A stretch of DNA of 64,000 bases from Struthio camelus (Eukaryota > Chordata > Aves > Struthioniformes > Struthionidae), in the NCBI RefSeq assembly GCF_040807025.1, contig NC_090967.1:1362001-1426000 (forward strand). Direction: 5' to 3'. The stretch's first letter is position 1. The number at the start of each line of letters is the position of its first letter. A program made the position numbers and the translations under genes. The notes under the pieces are model-generated. The model was not told the origin of the DNA. It was given only the letters and a program-made list of their open reading frames with translations, and did not search any database. Shown here in pieces: positions 37,662-49,575 of this stretch.

Positions 37662-40587
37662 ATGGGGGAAGGGGAGTGGTATAGTGGCACGGTAGTCAGT
37701 AAAACACCGCTCAAGTCAGGATGTCTCCAGTGGGTGCATACAGCCAGGGGAGACAGCATGGGACATGGCTATGGAGGATCCTCTTGCACCTCTCCTGGGA
37801 AGCTGGCATGCTTGACTGGCTCTCTGAAATGCCTGTACACCAATGCACGCAGCATGGGGAATAAACAGGAAGAGTTAGAGATCTGTGTGCGGTCGCAGGG
37901 CCACGATCTCATTGCAGTGACAGAGACATGGTGGGATAGTTCACATGACTGGGATGCGGTCATGGATGGCTATGTGCTTTTTAGGAAAGACAGGCCAGGC
38001 AGGCGAGGTGGTGGAGTTGCTCTTTATGTGAGGGAGCAACTAGAATGTGTGGAGCTCTGCCTCGGGGTGGATGGAGAGCAAGTTGAGAGCCTATGGGTAA
38101 GGATTAAAGGGCAGGCTAACATGGGTGACACTGTTGTGGGGGTTTACTACAGGCCACCTGACCAGGAGGAAGTCATCGATGAGGCCTTCTACCAACAGCT
38201 GGAAGTAGCCTCACAATCACAGGCGCTGGTTCTCCTGGGGGACTTCAACCACCCTGACATCTGCTGGGAAGACAGCACAGCTAGGCACAAACAGTCGAGG
38301 CGGTTCCTGCAGAGCATTGATGATAATTTCTTGACCCAGGTGGTGGAGACGCCAACGAGGAGAGGTGCAATGCTAGACCTCTGTACTAACGAACAAAGAA
38401 GGTCTGGTTGGAGAGGTGAAGGTTGGGGGCAGCCTTGGCTGCAGTGAGCGTGAGATGGTGGAGTTGAGGATCCTGCGAGGAGGGAGCAGGGCAATGAGTA
38501 GGATTGCAATGCTGACTTTGGCCTCTTCGGGGACCTGCTTGGAGGAATCCCATGGAGGAGGGCCCTGGAAGGAAGGGTGATCCAGGAGAGCTGGTTAATA
38601 TTCAAGCATCGCCTCCTCCAGGCTCAAGACGGGTGTGTCCCTCTGAGTAAGAAGTCGAGCAAAGCGGGCAGGAGACCTGCCTGGATGAGGAAGGAACTCC
38701 TGGCAAAACTCCAACAGAAGAAGGAAGTCCAGAGAATGTGGAAAAGGGCACAGGCCACTTGGGAGGAATACAGGGACGTTGTCAGAGTGTGCAGGGATGC
38801 GAGGAGGAAGGCTAAGGCCCATTTGGAATTAAATCTGGCAAGGGATGTCAAGAACAACAAGAAGGGCTTCCTCAAATACATCAAGAGCAAAAGGAAGACT
38901 AGGGAAAACGTGGGCCCACTGCTGAATGGGGCAGGTGGCCTGGTAACAAAGGATACAGAGAAGGCAGAGTTATTGAATGCTGCCTTTGCTTCAGTCTTCA
39001 CTGCTAAGGCCAGCCCTCAGGAATTCCAGACCTTGGAGACGGGAGAGGAAGTCTGGAGAAAGGAAGACTCTGCCTTGGTGGAGGAGGATCAGGTTAGAGA
39101 TCTTTTGTCCAAACTTGACATCCATAAATCCACGGGCCCCGATGGGATGCACCCACAAGTGCTGAGGGAGCTGGCAGATGTTATTGCTAGGCCCCTCTCC
39201 ATCACCTTGGAAGGGTCCTGGAGATCAGGAGAGGTGCCTGAGGACTGGAAGAAAGCCAATGTCACGCCAATCTTCAAAAAGGGTAAGAAGGAGGAGCCAG
39301 GGAACGACAGGCCTGTCAGCCTCCCCTCCTTCCCTGGAAAGCTGATGCAACAGCTCCTCCTGGAGGTCCTCTCTAAGCAGGTGGAGGTCAAGAAGGTGAT
39401 CAGGCGTAGTCAGCATGGATTCACCAAAGGGAAATCATGCTGGACCAATCCAGGATAGCCTTCTGGGAGGGAACGACTGGCTGGGTAGATGAGGGCAGAG
39501 CAGTGGATGTGGTCTCCCTGGCCTTCAGCAAGGCTTCCAACACTGTCTCCCATCACATCCTCCTAGGCAAGCTCAGGAAGTGTGGGTTGGATGAGTGGTT
39601 GGTGAGGTGGATTGAGAAGTGGCTGGATGGCCAAGCTCAGAGGGTGGTGATCAGTGCCACAAAGTCTATTTGGAGGTGTGTAGCTAGCGGTGTCCCCCAG
39701 GGGTCAGTCCTGGGTCCAGTCTTGTTCAACGTATTCATCAATGACCTGGAGGAAGGCACAGAGTGCACCCTCAGCAAGTTTGCTGATGATACTAAAGTGG
39801 GGAGGAGAGGCTAACACACCAGAAGGCTGTGCTGCCATTCAGAGGGACCTGGACAGGCTGGAGAGGTGGGCGGAGAGGAACCTCCTGAAGTTCAACAAAG
39901 GCAAGTGCAAGGTCCTGCACCTAGGCAGGAAGAATCCCCTGCGCCAGTACAGGCTGGGGGTTGACCTGCTGGAAAGCAGCCCTGCAGAGAAGGAGCTGGG
40001 AGTGCTGGTGGACAACAAGTTAAGCATGAGGCAGCAGTGTGCCCTTGTGGCCAAGAAGGCCAATGGGATCGTGGGGTGCATGAGGCAGAGTGTTGCCAGC
40101 AGGTGGAGGGAGGTGATCCTCCTCCTCTCCTCAGCCCTGCTGAGGCCTCACCTGGAGTACTGTGTCCACTTCTGGGCTCCCCAGTCCAAGAGAGACATGG
40201 CCCTACTGGAGAGAGAGAGTCCAGCAGTGGCCTGTGAAGATGAGGAGGGGACTGGAGCATCTCTCCTCTGAAGAAAGACTGCGAGAGCTGGGCCTGTTCA
40301 GCCTGGAGAAGAGAAGACTGAGACGGGATCTCATAAACGTGTATAAGTATCTGAAGGGGGAGTGTCAAGAGGATGAGGCCGATCTCTTCTCCGTGGTGCC
40401 CAGCAACAGGACAAGAGGCAACGGGCAGAAACTGAACCACAGGAGGTTCCATCTGAACCTGAGAAAAAACTTCTTGACTGTGAGGGTGACAGAGCATTGG
40501 AACAGGTTGCCCGGAGAGGTGGTGGAGTCTCCTTTGCTGGAGATACTCAAAACCCGTCTGGATGTGATCCTGGGCAATATGCTCTAG
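37662..40587 (+). pseudogene. CR1 ORF2 (endonuclease and reverse transcriptase), frameshifted
   Basis: CR1 ORF2 polyprotein: APE-type endonuclease, then reverse transcriptase. The first frame (37662-38447) shows the endonuclease motifs YTNARS, TETWW, GGGVALYVR, YYRPP and GDFNHPDICW, then loses frame near 38390. The RT part lies in frames 38577-39458 ([21 protein letters not shown]), 39437-39814 ([21 protein letters not shown] and FADDTK) and 39690-40271, with the C-terminal part in 40162-40587. Frame changes occur near 38390, 39446, 39805 and 40215. Relative to the copy at 1-1848, an 18-bp segment is missing near 38510. Motif A, usually DFSKAFD, reads AFSKASN, so the first catalytic Asp is Ala here. 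FADD is intact. The endonuclease SDH block appears as SER once the frame is followed. Inactive. Confidence 0.9.
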
Positions 40588-40678
40588 GTGACCCTGCTTG
40601 AGCAGGGAAGTTGGACTAGATGCTCTCCAGAGGTCCCTTCCAACCTAAACGATTCTGTGATTCTGTGATTCTGTGATA

Positions 40679-41193
40679 ATGCACATGTACTCACATGCAC
40701 GCTGTGGAACTGAAATGTGGAAAATAGAAACAAATAAATACAAAACCAGAGAGTGAAAACTAAGGTTATGTACATGTAAAAGGGGAACTGGTAGCCAACA
40801 CAGCAGCAGACTTGCTGCATCCTTACCAAGCTAAGCTATCAGTGCTGTAGAAATGAACCTATGAATCTGAGAAGAAGTTGCAGTATTAAACTCAAAACTT
40901 TCTGGTACATCTTGCTAAGAATGAAAGTCTTGTGTTGAGGTCTGAGAAACTTAGCTCCATTTCAGCCTTTTCTGGTTTTGTGCCAGGAATCAGCAGTCAC
41001 TGAGTACCTGATAAAAATCTGTGAATAGGTTATCAGTTCCTTCAGCGCTGATGCATTCCACGCCTCCTGTGCTTTCATCGCTGGATGCAACATCAGCTGG
41101 GGTGCAATCCTTTCTTTGCTTCACTGGCTTGTGCTGACAGGTTTGCTGTGTGCTAGGATATCCTCAGCTTATTCTAGTCTCTTTTCCTTCCAG
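40679..41193 (+). other. Short segment between CR1 and coding exon 1
   Basis: 515 bp containing the 3' end of the intron upstream of coding exon 1: a pyrimidine-rich tract at about 41171-41191 and the AG at 41192-41193. No other feature is visible. Confidence 0.6.
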
Positions 41194-41367
41194 GATGGCA
41201 CGCTCTCTGAATGAATGGCTATGGCAGCATGAATACTGGCTCCCCCCAGGAATCACCTGGGAGGACATGAAAGAGTCTGAAGATATCCATTACCCTCAAC
41301 CTCATGATCTCCTGCTCAGCATCCCTTTTGCCTTAATCTTGGTTGTCATTCGGTATTTCTTTGAAAG
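41194..41367 (+). CDS. CERS4: Ceramide synthase (CERS4-like), coding exon 1
   Basis: First coding exon of a ceramide synthase, the ER membrane enzyme that N-acylates sphinganine or sphingosine with acyl-CoA to give (dihydro)ceramide. It has a strong acceptor (TTTTCCTTCCAG, ending 41193), ATG at 41195, and a GTAAGC donor at 41368. It encodes residues 1-57 plus two bases of Arg58. The N-terminus MARSLNEWLWQHEYWLPP matches the family signature (a W, then WLP) and looks closest to CERS4. Residues about 38-54 form the first membrane segment (LLLSIPFALILVVIRYF), followed by the FER ending typical of CERS exon 1. The sequon often seen after WLPP (N-x-T) is G-I-T here. The upstream exon with the 5' UTR is not identified. 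CERS4 versus another paralogue is inferred from remembered family patterns. Confidence 0.92.
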
Positions 41368-42144
41368 GTAAGCTGTTTAGTAATGTTTGGGTTTTTTTAG
41401 GAATAATGTTGGCAATTTGGGTCCAAAAACTGGCTTTATTGTCTGTGCCAATGTATAATTGAAGAGGTGCACAGAAATTCCAGGTTACAGTGTCTGCTGA
41501 CTTAGACTTTGCAGCTGTTTCTTTCCAGCCGTATGTGGTACTTAATAAAGAATTGTGTCGAACGTAGAACACAAACCCTGCCCTTAAGGTCTAATGTGAT
41601 TTCCTGCGCTTAAAACAGGCTAGTCCTAGATTAGGTTTATGTTTGTGTATTAGGAGGGAGGCATGCTATTTTCTTTTCTGTTGAACATCACTTGCTGTTT
41701 GAGTGCAGTGGAAATAATGCTTAGACAACTGAAATACAGTTAAGTCTCCTTTATCTTGGGTAATGGGGATCTGGGATATCCAGCCTGACAGAGAAGCCTG
41801 AATAAACTGAATTAGATTGAGCTGAGTCACGTGACCTCAGAATCAGCACTGTAGAGCCACATGAACGTATAGATTTCACTGACTACTGTTCAGGATTCAG
41901 GAGTATAATTTCCTTGGGAGTACAACAAATGTGGAGACATTTGTTACTGTTTTCTCTGGTGTGAGGCTTGCTACAGCCCCTGTAGTTCTCAGAATTTTTC
42001 TTCTTCTCCTTCCATCACCAGACTTGCTTTTGTTGCAGATTTTTCCCTTTGCAGGCTCTGGAACAACTTCTTCTAGACTGAACACAAGAAGTAACTCTGG
42101 CTGTAGGATCTTTCTGGCCAAAGCCATTTGCATATTGTATGGGA
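41368..42144 (+). other. Intron 1, first part
   Basis: Intron 1 of the ceramide synthase gene runs from 41368 to 58657. This first part contains no exon or repeat that I recognise; open frames are chance. A CR1 3' end begins at about 42145. Confidence 0.6.
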
Positions 42145-42738
42145 TGCATTAGGAAGAGGATTGTCAGCAGGTCAAGGAAGGTAATTCTTCCGCTCTACTC
42201 AGCCCTGGTGAGGCCACACCTGGAGTACTGTGTCCAGGTCTGGACTCCCCAATAAGAGAGAGATATGGACCTACTGGAGCGAGTCCAACGAAGGGCCGCT
42301 AAGATGGCTGAGGGACTGGAGCATCTCTCCTCTGAGGAAAGGCTGAGAGAGCTGGGCCTGTCTAGCCTGGAGAAGAGAAGACTGAGGAAGGATCTTATCA
42401 GTGTATTTTAATATCTGAAGAGAGGGTGTAAAATGATGAGGCCAGACTCTTTTCTGTGGTGCCCAGTGATAGGACAAGAGGCAACGGGCACAAAGTGAAA
42501 CATGGGAAGTTCTGTCTGAACATAAGGAAAAACTTCTTTACTGTGAGAGTAACAGAGCACAGGAACAGGTTGCCTGGGGAAGCTGTGGAGTCTCCATCCT
42601 TGGAGATACTCAAAAGCTGTCTGGACAGGGTCCTGGGCAACCTTCTGTAGGTGACCCTGCTTCAGCAGGGGTTTTTTACTAGATGATCTTTAAAGATCCT
42701 TCCAGCCTCGACCATTCAATGCGTCTGTGATTCTGTGT
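42145..42738 (+). mobile_element. CR1 LINE, 3' end, inside intron 1
   Basis: A 5'-truncated CR1 in sense orientation to the gene. It covers the C-terminal part of ORF2 (from the region encoding [29 protein letters not shown] through [16 protein letters not shown]) and the 3' UTR, ending TCTGTGATTCTGTG at about 42737. Frameshifts and stops are present. It is moderately diverged from the copy ending at 40678 and lies 778 bp downstream of coding exon 1. Confidence 0.95.
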
Positions 42739-45559
42739 TTTTGCACGTTGCTCTCCGGCACAAAAATGTGGAGATTATGGTAAAGGCATAGCTAGAAATC
42801 TCACAGGGTTCATTTGCTCTGAGTTTCATGAAGGTATCTATACATGTTCTGAATTGGAACTTGCTAAACACAATTTAGCCATCGTTAATGTGATCTGCAA
42901 CACAACATAATTTGCCTATGGATAACAGACTTACCGTAGTATCAGCCATTGCCAAGACTGCAGAATAACTCCTTTTTCATGATTTTGGAAATTCTTTAAA
43001 ATGGTCTTCACTGGGTTGAAAACTGACTATTCCTGCTTGCTGTCGGACAAGGTGTTCTTTTGAGAGAGTTTAGCAAAAACCTACAGCAGTTTTTAACCTC
43101 AGAAAAGAGAGGAAAAAATGCCAATTAAAAATTTTTTTTGTTACTCTTTTTAGAGAGGTGTTGCACAAGAAAATGGAAACAGATCTCTCTGTAGGCTAGA
43201 AACATCTTTCATTTCCAGAGTCTCTGTGGTATAAAGAAAACTTGAAAAAGTTTTTAGAAACTGAGATTATTCTAAGCTCTGCTGCAAAATTGTTGTTATG
43301 TAAAAATACTGGCAATAATTTGAGTTTTTATCAAAAACAAATGCATGAATGACTAGGTAAAGAATCATTTTATGACAATATAAACTCGGAGTACAGATCC
43401 CTTTGTAAACAGTTAGTTCAGTGTGCATTCCATAAATTCCATTAATTTTATCCTGCACTTTCCTGGGGACGTATGTGTTTCAGTTACTTCCACTGATGTG
43501 GGAACCAAGCGCTGTAGGTAATCATTAAAACACAAGTGACTCACATTTCTTCCTCAGTGCTCTGCAAGAAAGGCTGGATTTAATACCTCTATAGGTAGGC
43601 ACTGTCCATCAATATCTTCAACACATTGGTAGCGTGAAGATAAGAGATTAACCCTGATGTTCTGCATTGACTAGGACTGTCCCTTTTAATTCCCTTCTTC
43701 TTGCCATAATGCTTCTAGCCAGCCTAAATATTTTCCCATGTACTTTAGGATGACCATGGTCAGGTAAAATGACTCTTTTCTTTCCCATCCAAGCACTGCC
43801 TCAGCTGGGAGAGTTTCCACCGGCCTGGGCCTACTCATTAATTTTAAAGCTGTTTTGATTCATAAACTTCATTAAATAAAAGCTTCGTGTCACACCCTTA
43901 AGAAAAGATAATATCTCAAGCCTATTTTGCAGGTCCAGGAAACCTGTAATCATTTCACTATCTTCCCCATGCAAATTGCAAAGCAGTGTTCTGAGATGGC
44001 TTCTTGTTTGCACAAACTCTCTGCAGTCGTTTATTCCAGCATGAAATTTTCCCATTCGTAGTCCTTACTGTTTCACATTCCGTTCCTCTTGAGGAAGAAA
44101 GCTTCCCTTTATGAATGGGAGATGTGAATCAAGTCCTCTGTTTCTCTGTTATCTTATATTTACAGGGGACTAGCAATATCTAAACTTCTTTGCACAAAGG
44201 TTTGAGAACTGAAGATTGAAATGATGTATGTGTTATTTATCATTCTCCCTGGAGATGGCCTTGACTTCGTAGCTTTGTACATCTGGTCTGTGAGTCAGAA
44301 TGATTATAATTTCAGAGGGTGTAACTGGGCCACTAGTTTGGTTTTGATGGCTTTAGCTTGGTCTCTGGCAAGTGCTTCTACTCTCACCTGTTACTTCCAG
44401 CTGTGCATCTGGTGCAAGGCTGTTTTTTTCTTTTTTTCCTTTTTTTCCCCCTTCTCTCTTGATGTATTCTGTGTTCCTGGTGATATCTGTTTTAGGATTT
44501 CAAAAATGCTGCAATGTGTTAGTGTCATTTATCCTTGTCAGAACTCCAAGAGAACACTAAAAGGCAATGCAGGAGAAGCCCAGAGAAGTTTCTGCAAACC
44601 CTGATTCAGCAACTGCATTAGCTGCCATGGTTGGCAACGTTTAATAGTGTCACCTTCCTGTTTTGGAGATTAAACTTGGAAAGACCCTGTTTCCTCCACC
44701 TTTTTTCTCTCCTTGGCACCTGCTGGCTTGTCACCCACTGAGCTTGGAAATACCAAGACAGCTGCATCTTTATAACACCTAGTTATTCTGTGGATTAGGT
44801 GGTAGCTGAGGGAAGACATACAGTACCTAGGTGGGGCCTGGGAGAATTGAGGAGGTTGTAGGTGCAGCCCTGTGGGAAAAGAAATAACTCACACCTGTGT
44901 GAAGCAACTTCTCTGTGAGCCAGTTTGCTCTGGGGAGGGTGGAAAAACAGGGTGTTTTCAGTGCTGAAGAGCTGAAAGCCCATTGTCACTGTAGTGCTCC
45001 TAGTCTTTCTGTCACGCTACTGAGGCAGGGTGCTGAGGGAGGTAGATAATTCTGTCCTGAAAAAGAGAGAGCCTAGAAGTCAGGGGCCTCTCCTCTGCCT
45101 CTGATATTTTCAGACTGTGCATGTGACGGTGAGACGTGTTCCACATCCATAACTTGGAGGCTGATTTTAAACCCCTGTATACCTTAACAGACCTTCTCCT
45201 TTGACATTTGCCTGCAAGCATGGTGCAACTTCTCTTCTAATTCTATAATGTTTGACAACTTTTTTCGTAAAAAGCCATCTCTTGGAATTTTGTGTTTATG
45301 AAGAAATAACAGCTTTTATTGCAGAGTGCTTCTTGCCTGTATTGTTAAGCAAATGTGGAAACTGCAGCGCTTTAAAGCTAATGAAGCAGAAAGTTGATAA
45401 GCAGAATGTACATGCATTTTAATATTCCTGATTTTGTTGTTGACTTGTGATTTTTGGATGTTTAGGAGTTGAAAGCAAAGGTCTATGAATGTGAATCCAA
45501 ATAGTTTCCTACTTTTACTAGGGGGAGGTTTTTATTTGTGAAGAAAATGCATGCAGATG
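42739..45559 (+). other. Intron 1 sequence, nothing recognised
   Basis: About 2.8 kb of intronic DNA. The 127-codon frame at 44221-44604 is interrupted by a T-rich, Phe-coding run and shows no family features, so I do not annotate it as a gene. Confidence 0.5.
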
Positions 45560-46176
45560 AGGTTTCTCAAGGCACCAGGTTAAACAGCAGCCAGGAGACA
45601 CTGGCAAAACTCATCCTAGGCTACATTAGAAGAAACATGGCCAGCAAGTTGAGTAGTTATTATCCCCTTTACTTGGCACTGGTGAGAGAGTATGTGGGGT
45701 ACTGTGGCCAGTTTTGGGCTCCCAATTAAAGAGGAACGATGTGGAGAAACTGGAGAGGTTCCAGCGGAGGGTTACAAGAACCCTGAGAACCTGGAGCATG
45801 TGTCTTGTGAGGAGAGGTGGAGGAAACTGAGTTGGTTTACTCTGGGGAAGAAGGAGCTAAGGAGCAATCAGCCTATAGCTACATGGAGGGCAGTTACAAA
45901 GAAGTTGGATACAAACTCTTCTTTTTAGCGTCAGATGGTATAACAAAGGATGAAGGCCACAAATTGCAACTTGAAAGACTGAGGTTGAACATTAGGAAAA
46001 TTTCTTCCCCAGGAGGGTAGTATCCTTATGACTCAGCTAGACCACATTTTCAGGACTTCATCTCAAAGCCTCAACTGGCCTGATCTTGTATGGGCAATGG
46101 TCCAGCTTTGAGCAGGCGACCGGACTAGACACATCCAGAGGTCCCTTCCTACCAACACGTATGTGATTTCTTGTGC
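45560..46176 (+). mobile_element. Old CR1 LINE, 3' region, inside intron 1
   Basis: A diverged sense-strand CR1 relic. Recognisable are the block ending in LALVREYVGYCGQFWAP (near 45670-45728), GAGAGGTTCCAGCGGAGGGT (near 45750), the CTGGAGCATGTGTCTTGTGA block (45792) and the 3' UTR (ACTAGACACATCCAGAGGTC, near 46130) ending near 46176. The ATTCTGTG tail is decayed to TATGTGATTTCTTGTG. Frames are broken. It is clearly older than the copies at 1-1848 and 36480-40678. Confidence 0.85.
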
Positions 46177-46812
46177 ACTGTGACACTCTTATAACCAGCC
46201 TTTGTATGATAGTTTACAGCTAGTCAAGCTCTGCTTTGTACAGGTTCCTACACAGGCTCCTGTCTGCTTCTGGGTGCTTCTGATCATTAGCATAATTCTT
46301 AAATGTTTACTAGTGAGGCTATCAGAAATAGGAAGGGGAGGGGTGCTGAGCAGGCAAGTCCCTTATACCCTTGCCAGGAATGTTGTCCTTTCCTGTTCTT
46401 CCTTTCTATGATGTTTCTTACAGGGAGCCTGTGCTTAGAGACTGGTTTTAACTGTGCGTACCCCACACTCGGACACTAAGGAATTCACACGTTGTAAAAG
46501 TAAAATTTCTGCAAGAGCAGTGCTGGTGTGCTTCCTTTGAGGGAAATGATTGCATTTTAGCCAAATTTCAGTTCCAGTCAGGATAACAGCTGTTGGGAAA
46601 AAAAAAGTCAAAAAGAGAAGTAAAGCACTGGTCTGAGCAAAAAACTGAGGAAACCCATGAATTAGTTGTCTCCAGCAAAAAGCAGGAAACTCAAACATTA
46701 TTGATTTTTATATTTTTAAAAACTATAGTAACTGTTCCAGGTGAGCTAAAAACAGCTTAGATATACCGTCTATACTATATGTATGCATGCATATATGTAT
46801 GTTTGTAGGCCT

Positions 46813-46843
46813 CTGTGTGTGTGTGTATATATATATATATACA
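46813..46843. repeat. (TG)n(TA)n microsatellite
   Basis: A compound dinucleotide repeat of about six TG units followed by about eight TA units. The preceding 30 bases contain ATGTATGCATGC-like alternating purine-pyrimidine sequence. Likely length-polymorphic. Confidence 0.9.
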
Positions 46844-49575
46844 CATACCTATATGCTTTGATACTCTTATATCAATTAAATCCTGGATTATATAGCTTTT
46901 GGTAACAAATTTATATTCATTTTAAAATAGCTTTATAAACTGCACTGATATCTTTGGTCACCAGAGATTTCATTCAGTCTATTTTCACAATATCTTTCCT
47001 AAGCTGTAAAAATTTGATCTGCCCAAGGGCAGTGGTCTCAGGTAGTGCTGGAGGAGTGTCATCATATATCTTGCTAGAGCAGAAAAGCAGAGAATTGCTA
47101 TTTGTTTTTGTGTGTTTGTTGCTGTGCCTTTGGATTGTTTCTGTGTACCTCTTTTGAAAAAATGGCACAAGCAAGAAAATACACTCTTGTATTTCTTAAA
47201 AGGAAGAATATAGTAGGTACTAATAATGTTACATGCAATCTCTAGGATGAATGAAACAGGAAAACGTTTGAGAGAGAGCAGTTTTTGGGTAGAGTCAGGT
47301 CTACGCTGAGGATATTTCATTGAAGATAATTTAAACATTATTTATAACCTATTAAAATTTTTCAAGTGGTTCCCAATCCATTGTTGGCTGCAGTGCCTCC
47401 CACTGCACCATTTGAATGGAAACTTAGCTTTCCTTCTTCCTGTTATCCTCTTTGCAGCCAAAATATAATGTGGGTTGTGGGAGGCTTGGGTGTGAACCCC
47501 TTTCTCTGTGACTGGAACTAAAGCAATATGGGAAGGAGAGGTCAGATGTTTTTTGTTAAGCCAACATACAGTTGGTAAAAATAGACGAGTTTTCACATGT
47601 ACAAACGCTTCCATAGGACTGGAAAAGAAATTTGTGTGATTTTACCCAGGGTTTCCCAAACCAATGGAAAATGGATTCCTGAACTTTTTAATCCGTGCAC
47701 CTCAGCTTTCTTATAGTGCATACACTTATACACCAGAGAGGTAATGTTAATGAAAATAATGTTTGAGGTTTCTGAGGCAGCTGCTGGCCACTTATATAGC
47801 CTTGCAGGTCACTGAGGATCAGTTAGAGCTGGAGAGCCACAGCTGCAGGATATGAATGGATCTGTTCTCCTAGAAGAATTAAATATTCACTGGAGTTTTG
47901 TGTAAGGTCCTAATAGGTGACCTCTCATGAGTGTTTAACCTGATAGAATCAGTTCTCTTTTTTTAACTTAAGAAATATTCATTTTTTTACAAAGTGCAAC
48001 AGCTTTGGAGAGAGAGATTGAGAGTGATTTGTCTGGGGTATCCTTCTGCTTCATAGCTAAGGTGTTCCCTGAGAGACTAGATTCAGCGTTCAGAACAGAC
48101 AGCAAAGGAATTTGAATCCAGAGCAGGACCCCGAAAGAGGTAACTGGAGGAGATCACCAGTGCCACACTTTAGCACAGCAGTACAGTTAAAGTACTTGAA
48201 AACTAAATTGAAATATTTCTTTTGACCCAGAACAAATTATTCATCTACCGAAAGTTCATTCAAAGCTATTTCTTTTGTGTTTTTTTTTTTCTTCTGTTTC
48301 TTCCTCAAACGTGATGCTCAGCTGATTAGATCATCTCTTGATAGAGATGCATGAACTGGGCTGCTTCACTGACACCTCTGGTACTCCTATAAATCAAGTG
48401 GAGTGGTAAAAGCACATCTTGGGAGGACTGAACTTAAACATTTTTGTTACTGACTTGCTCTGAAATTAGAATCATTTTGAGTGCTGCATTTAAAAAAAAA
48501 ATCTTGTCAGAGTCATGGGTGCTGATATCTTGAAAGCCTGACCCTTGAAGGGTACCTGCAGTGTACCTGTGAAACAGACATGGAAACACTATGCAGCTTC
48601 TGGGAAATGTGCTTCATAGGTAGAGATGCCATTTTGAGAAAAGGAGTATGTTGCCAAACGGTGCTGCTTTGGAAGGAGATACAATGACATGAGCCAAAAT
48701 GAAGGACATCCAGGCTATTTCCCTAGCAACTGGTCTTAATCCCTCAAGTCTTTGATTGCATGTAGAGGAGCACTTCAGAAAAGACTCTGTTGGACTGGTC
48801 AAGTGATTCTGTCAGACTTCCAATTATAAATGTGTTTTTTGCTTCCTCTGAGCTGTGTGGTCTGGAAAGAAATGTCCTCAGTCAAGAAGAGACCGATTTG
48901 GTGTTTTTTGCATCTAGTTCTGGAATAAATGATGGGGAAAATGGGTGGCTGGATTGACTTTTTGCTCTTCTGAATGCAGTTAAGGAGAATCAAGCCTGCT
49001 AGAATTCAGCAGCTGAAAGTTAGCCCATTATACCCACAGTCCGTCCCCTTTAATTTCATGTAGAGTCTTTTATTATGGCCAATGCTATACATGATACTAC
49101 ATAGTATCTTTGGTCATTTTGCCCTTGTACCTACTAATTTTCATATGCCCTATATTAAAAAGGTTTCTGGAATACAGGTTGCAATTCCTTTCTGTTATTT
49201 CCTTCAGAAGACAGAAGATGGTGCACTGAAAGCACTGCATAGGAATCAGAGATAATTCAGCTTGAAATAACTTATTGGAAGTTGGAGAGAAAACAAGATG
49301 CCGAGTTTCCCTTGCCTGGGTTTTCCTGTAGGCTGACTCTGTTCCTCAGCCATGAGTGTGGTGTGGAAACAGCCCCAGCAGGACAAACTGCTGCCTCTAG
49401 GAGCCAAGTGTTCCTTTGCCCGGAGTCCATTTCATCACTGGTGGATAGGAGGCATTAGCCCACAGATGGATGCTGCTCATCCAATGTCTTCCTGTTCAAA
49501 ATCAGAGAAATTCTCACAAGTGACCTTGCTGCTGCTTTACCTTGAGGATCCAGTGTGCTAGGTGGTATGTATTCA

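Larger units (their letters stand above)
36480..40678 (+). mobile_element. Nearly full-length CR1 LINE (both ORFs present, broken)
   Basis: About 4.2 kb of CR1 in + orientation: a short 5' leader, ORF1 (36586-37656), ORF2 (37662-40587), and a 3' UTR ending in three exact ATTCTGTG units at 40652-40675. The 5' boundary is approximate, because GC and CR1 similarity begin near 36460-36480. Most avian CR1 copies are severely 5'-truncated, so a copy retaining ORF1 is uncommon. Both ORFs carry damage, described under their own entries, so the element should be unable to mobilise itself. Its 3' end lies 516 bp before the first coding exon of the ceramide synthase gene, in the same orientation. Confidence 0.95.

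Noticed and set aside
38577..39458. 293-codon frame as a host gene
   Set aside because: Its STGPDGMHP and GFTKGKSCW motifs place it in the CR1 ORF2 reverse-transcriptase region.
41150..41371. Start of the protein upstream of the ATG at 41195
   Set aside because: The upstream frame opens at a GTG and crosses the polypyrimidine tract and AG of the splice acceptor, so it is intronic. The ATG at 41195 aligns with the usual CERS N-terminus.
44221..44604. 127-codon frame in intron 1 with hydrophobic content
   Set aside because: It is hydrophobic because of a T-rich run. No domain, no supporting splice structure, and an overlapping competing frame exists at 44372.
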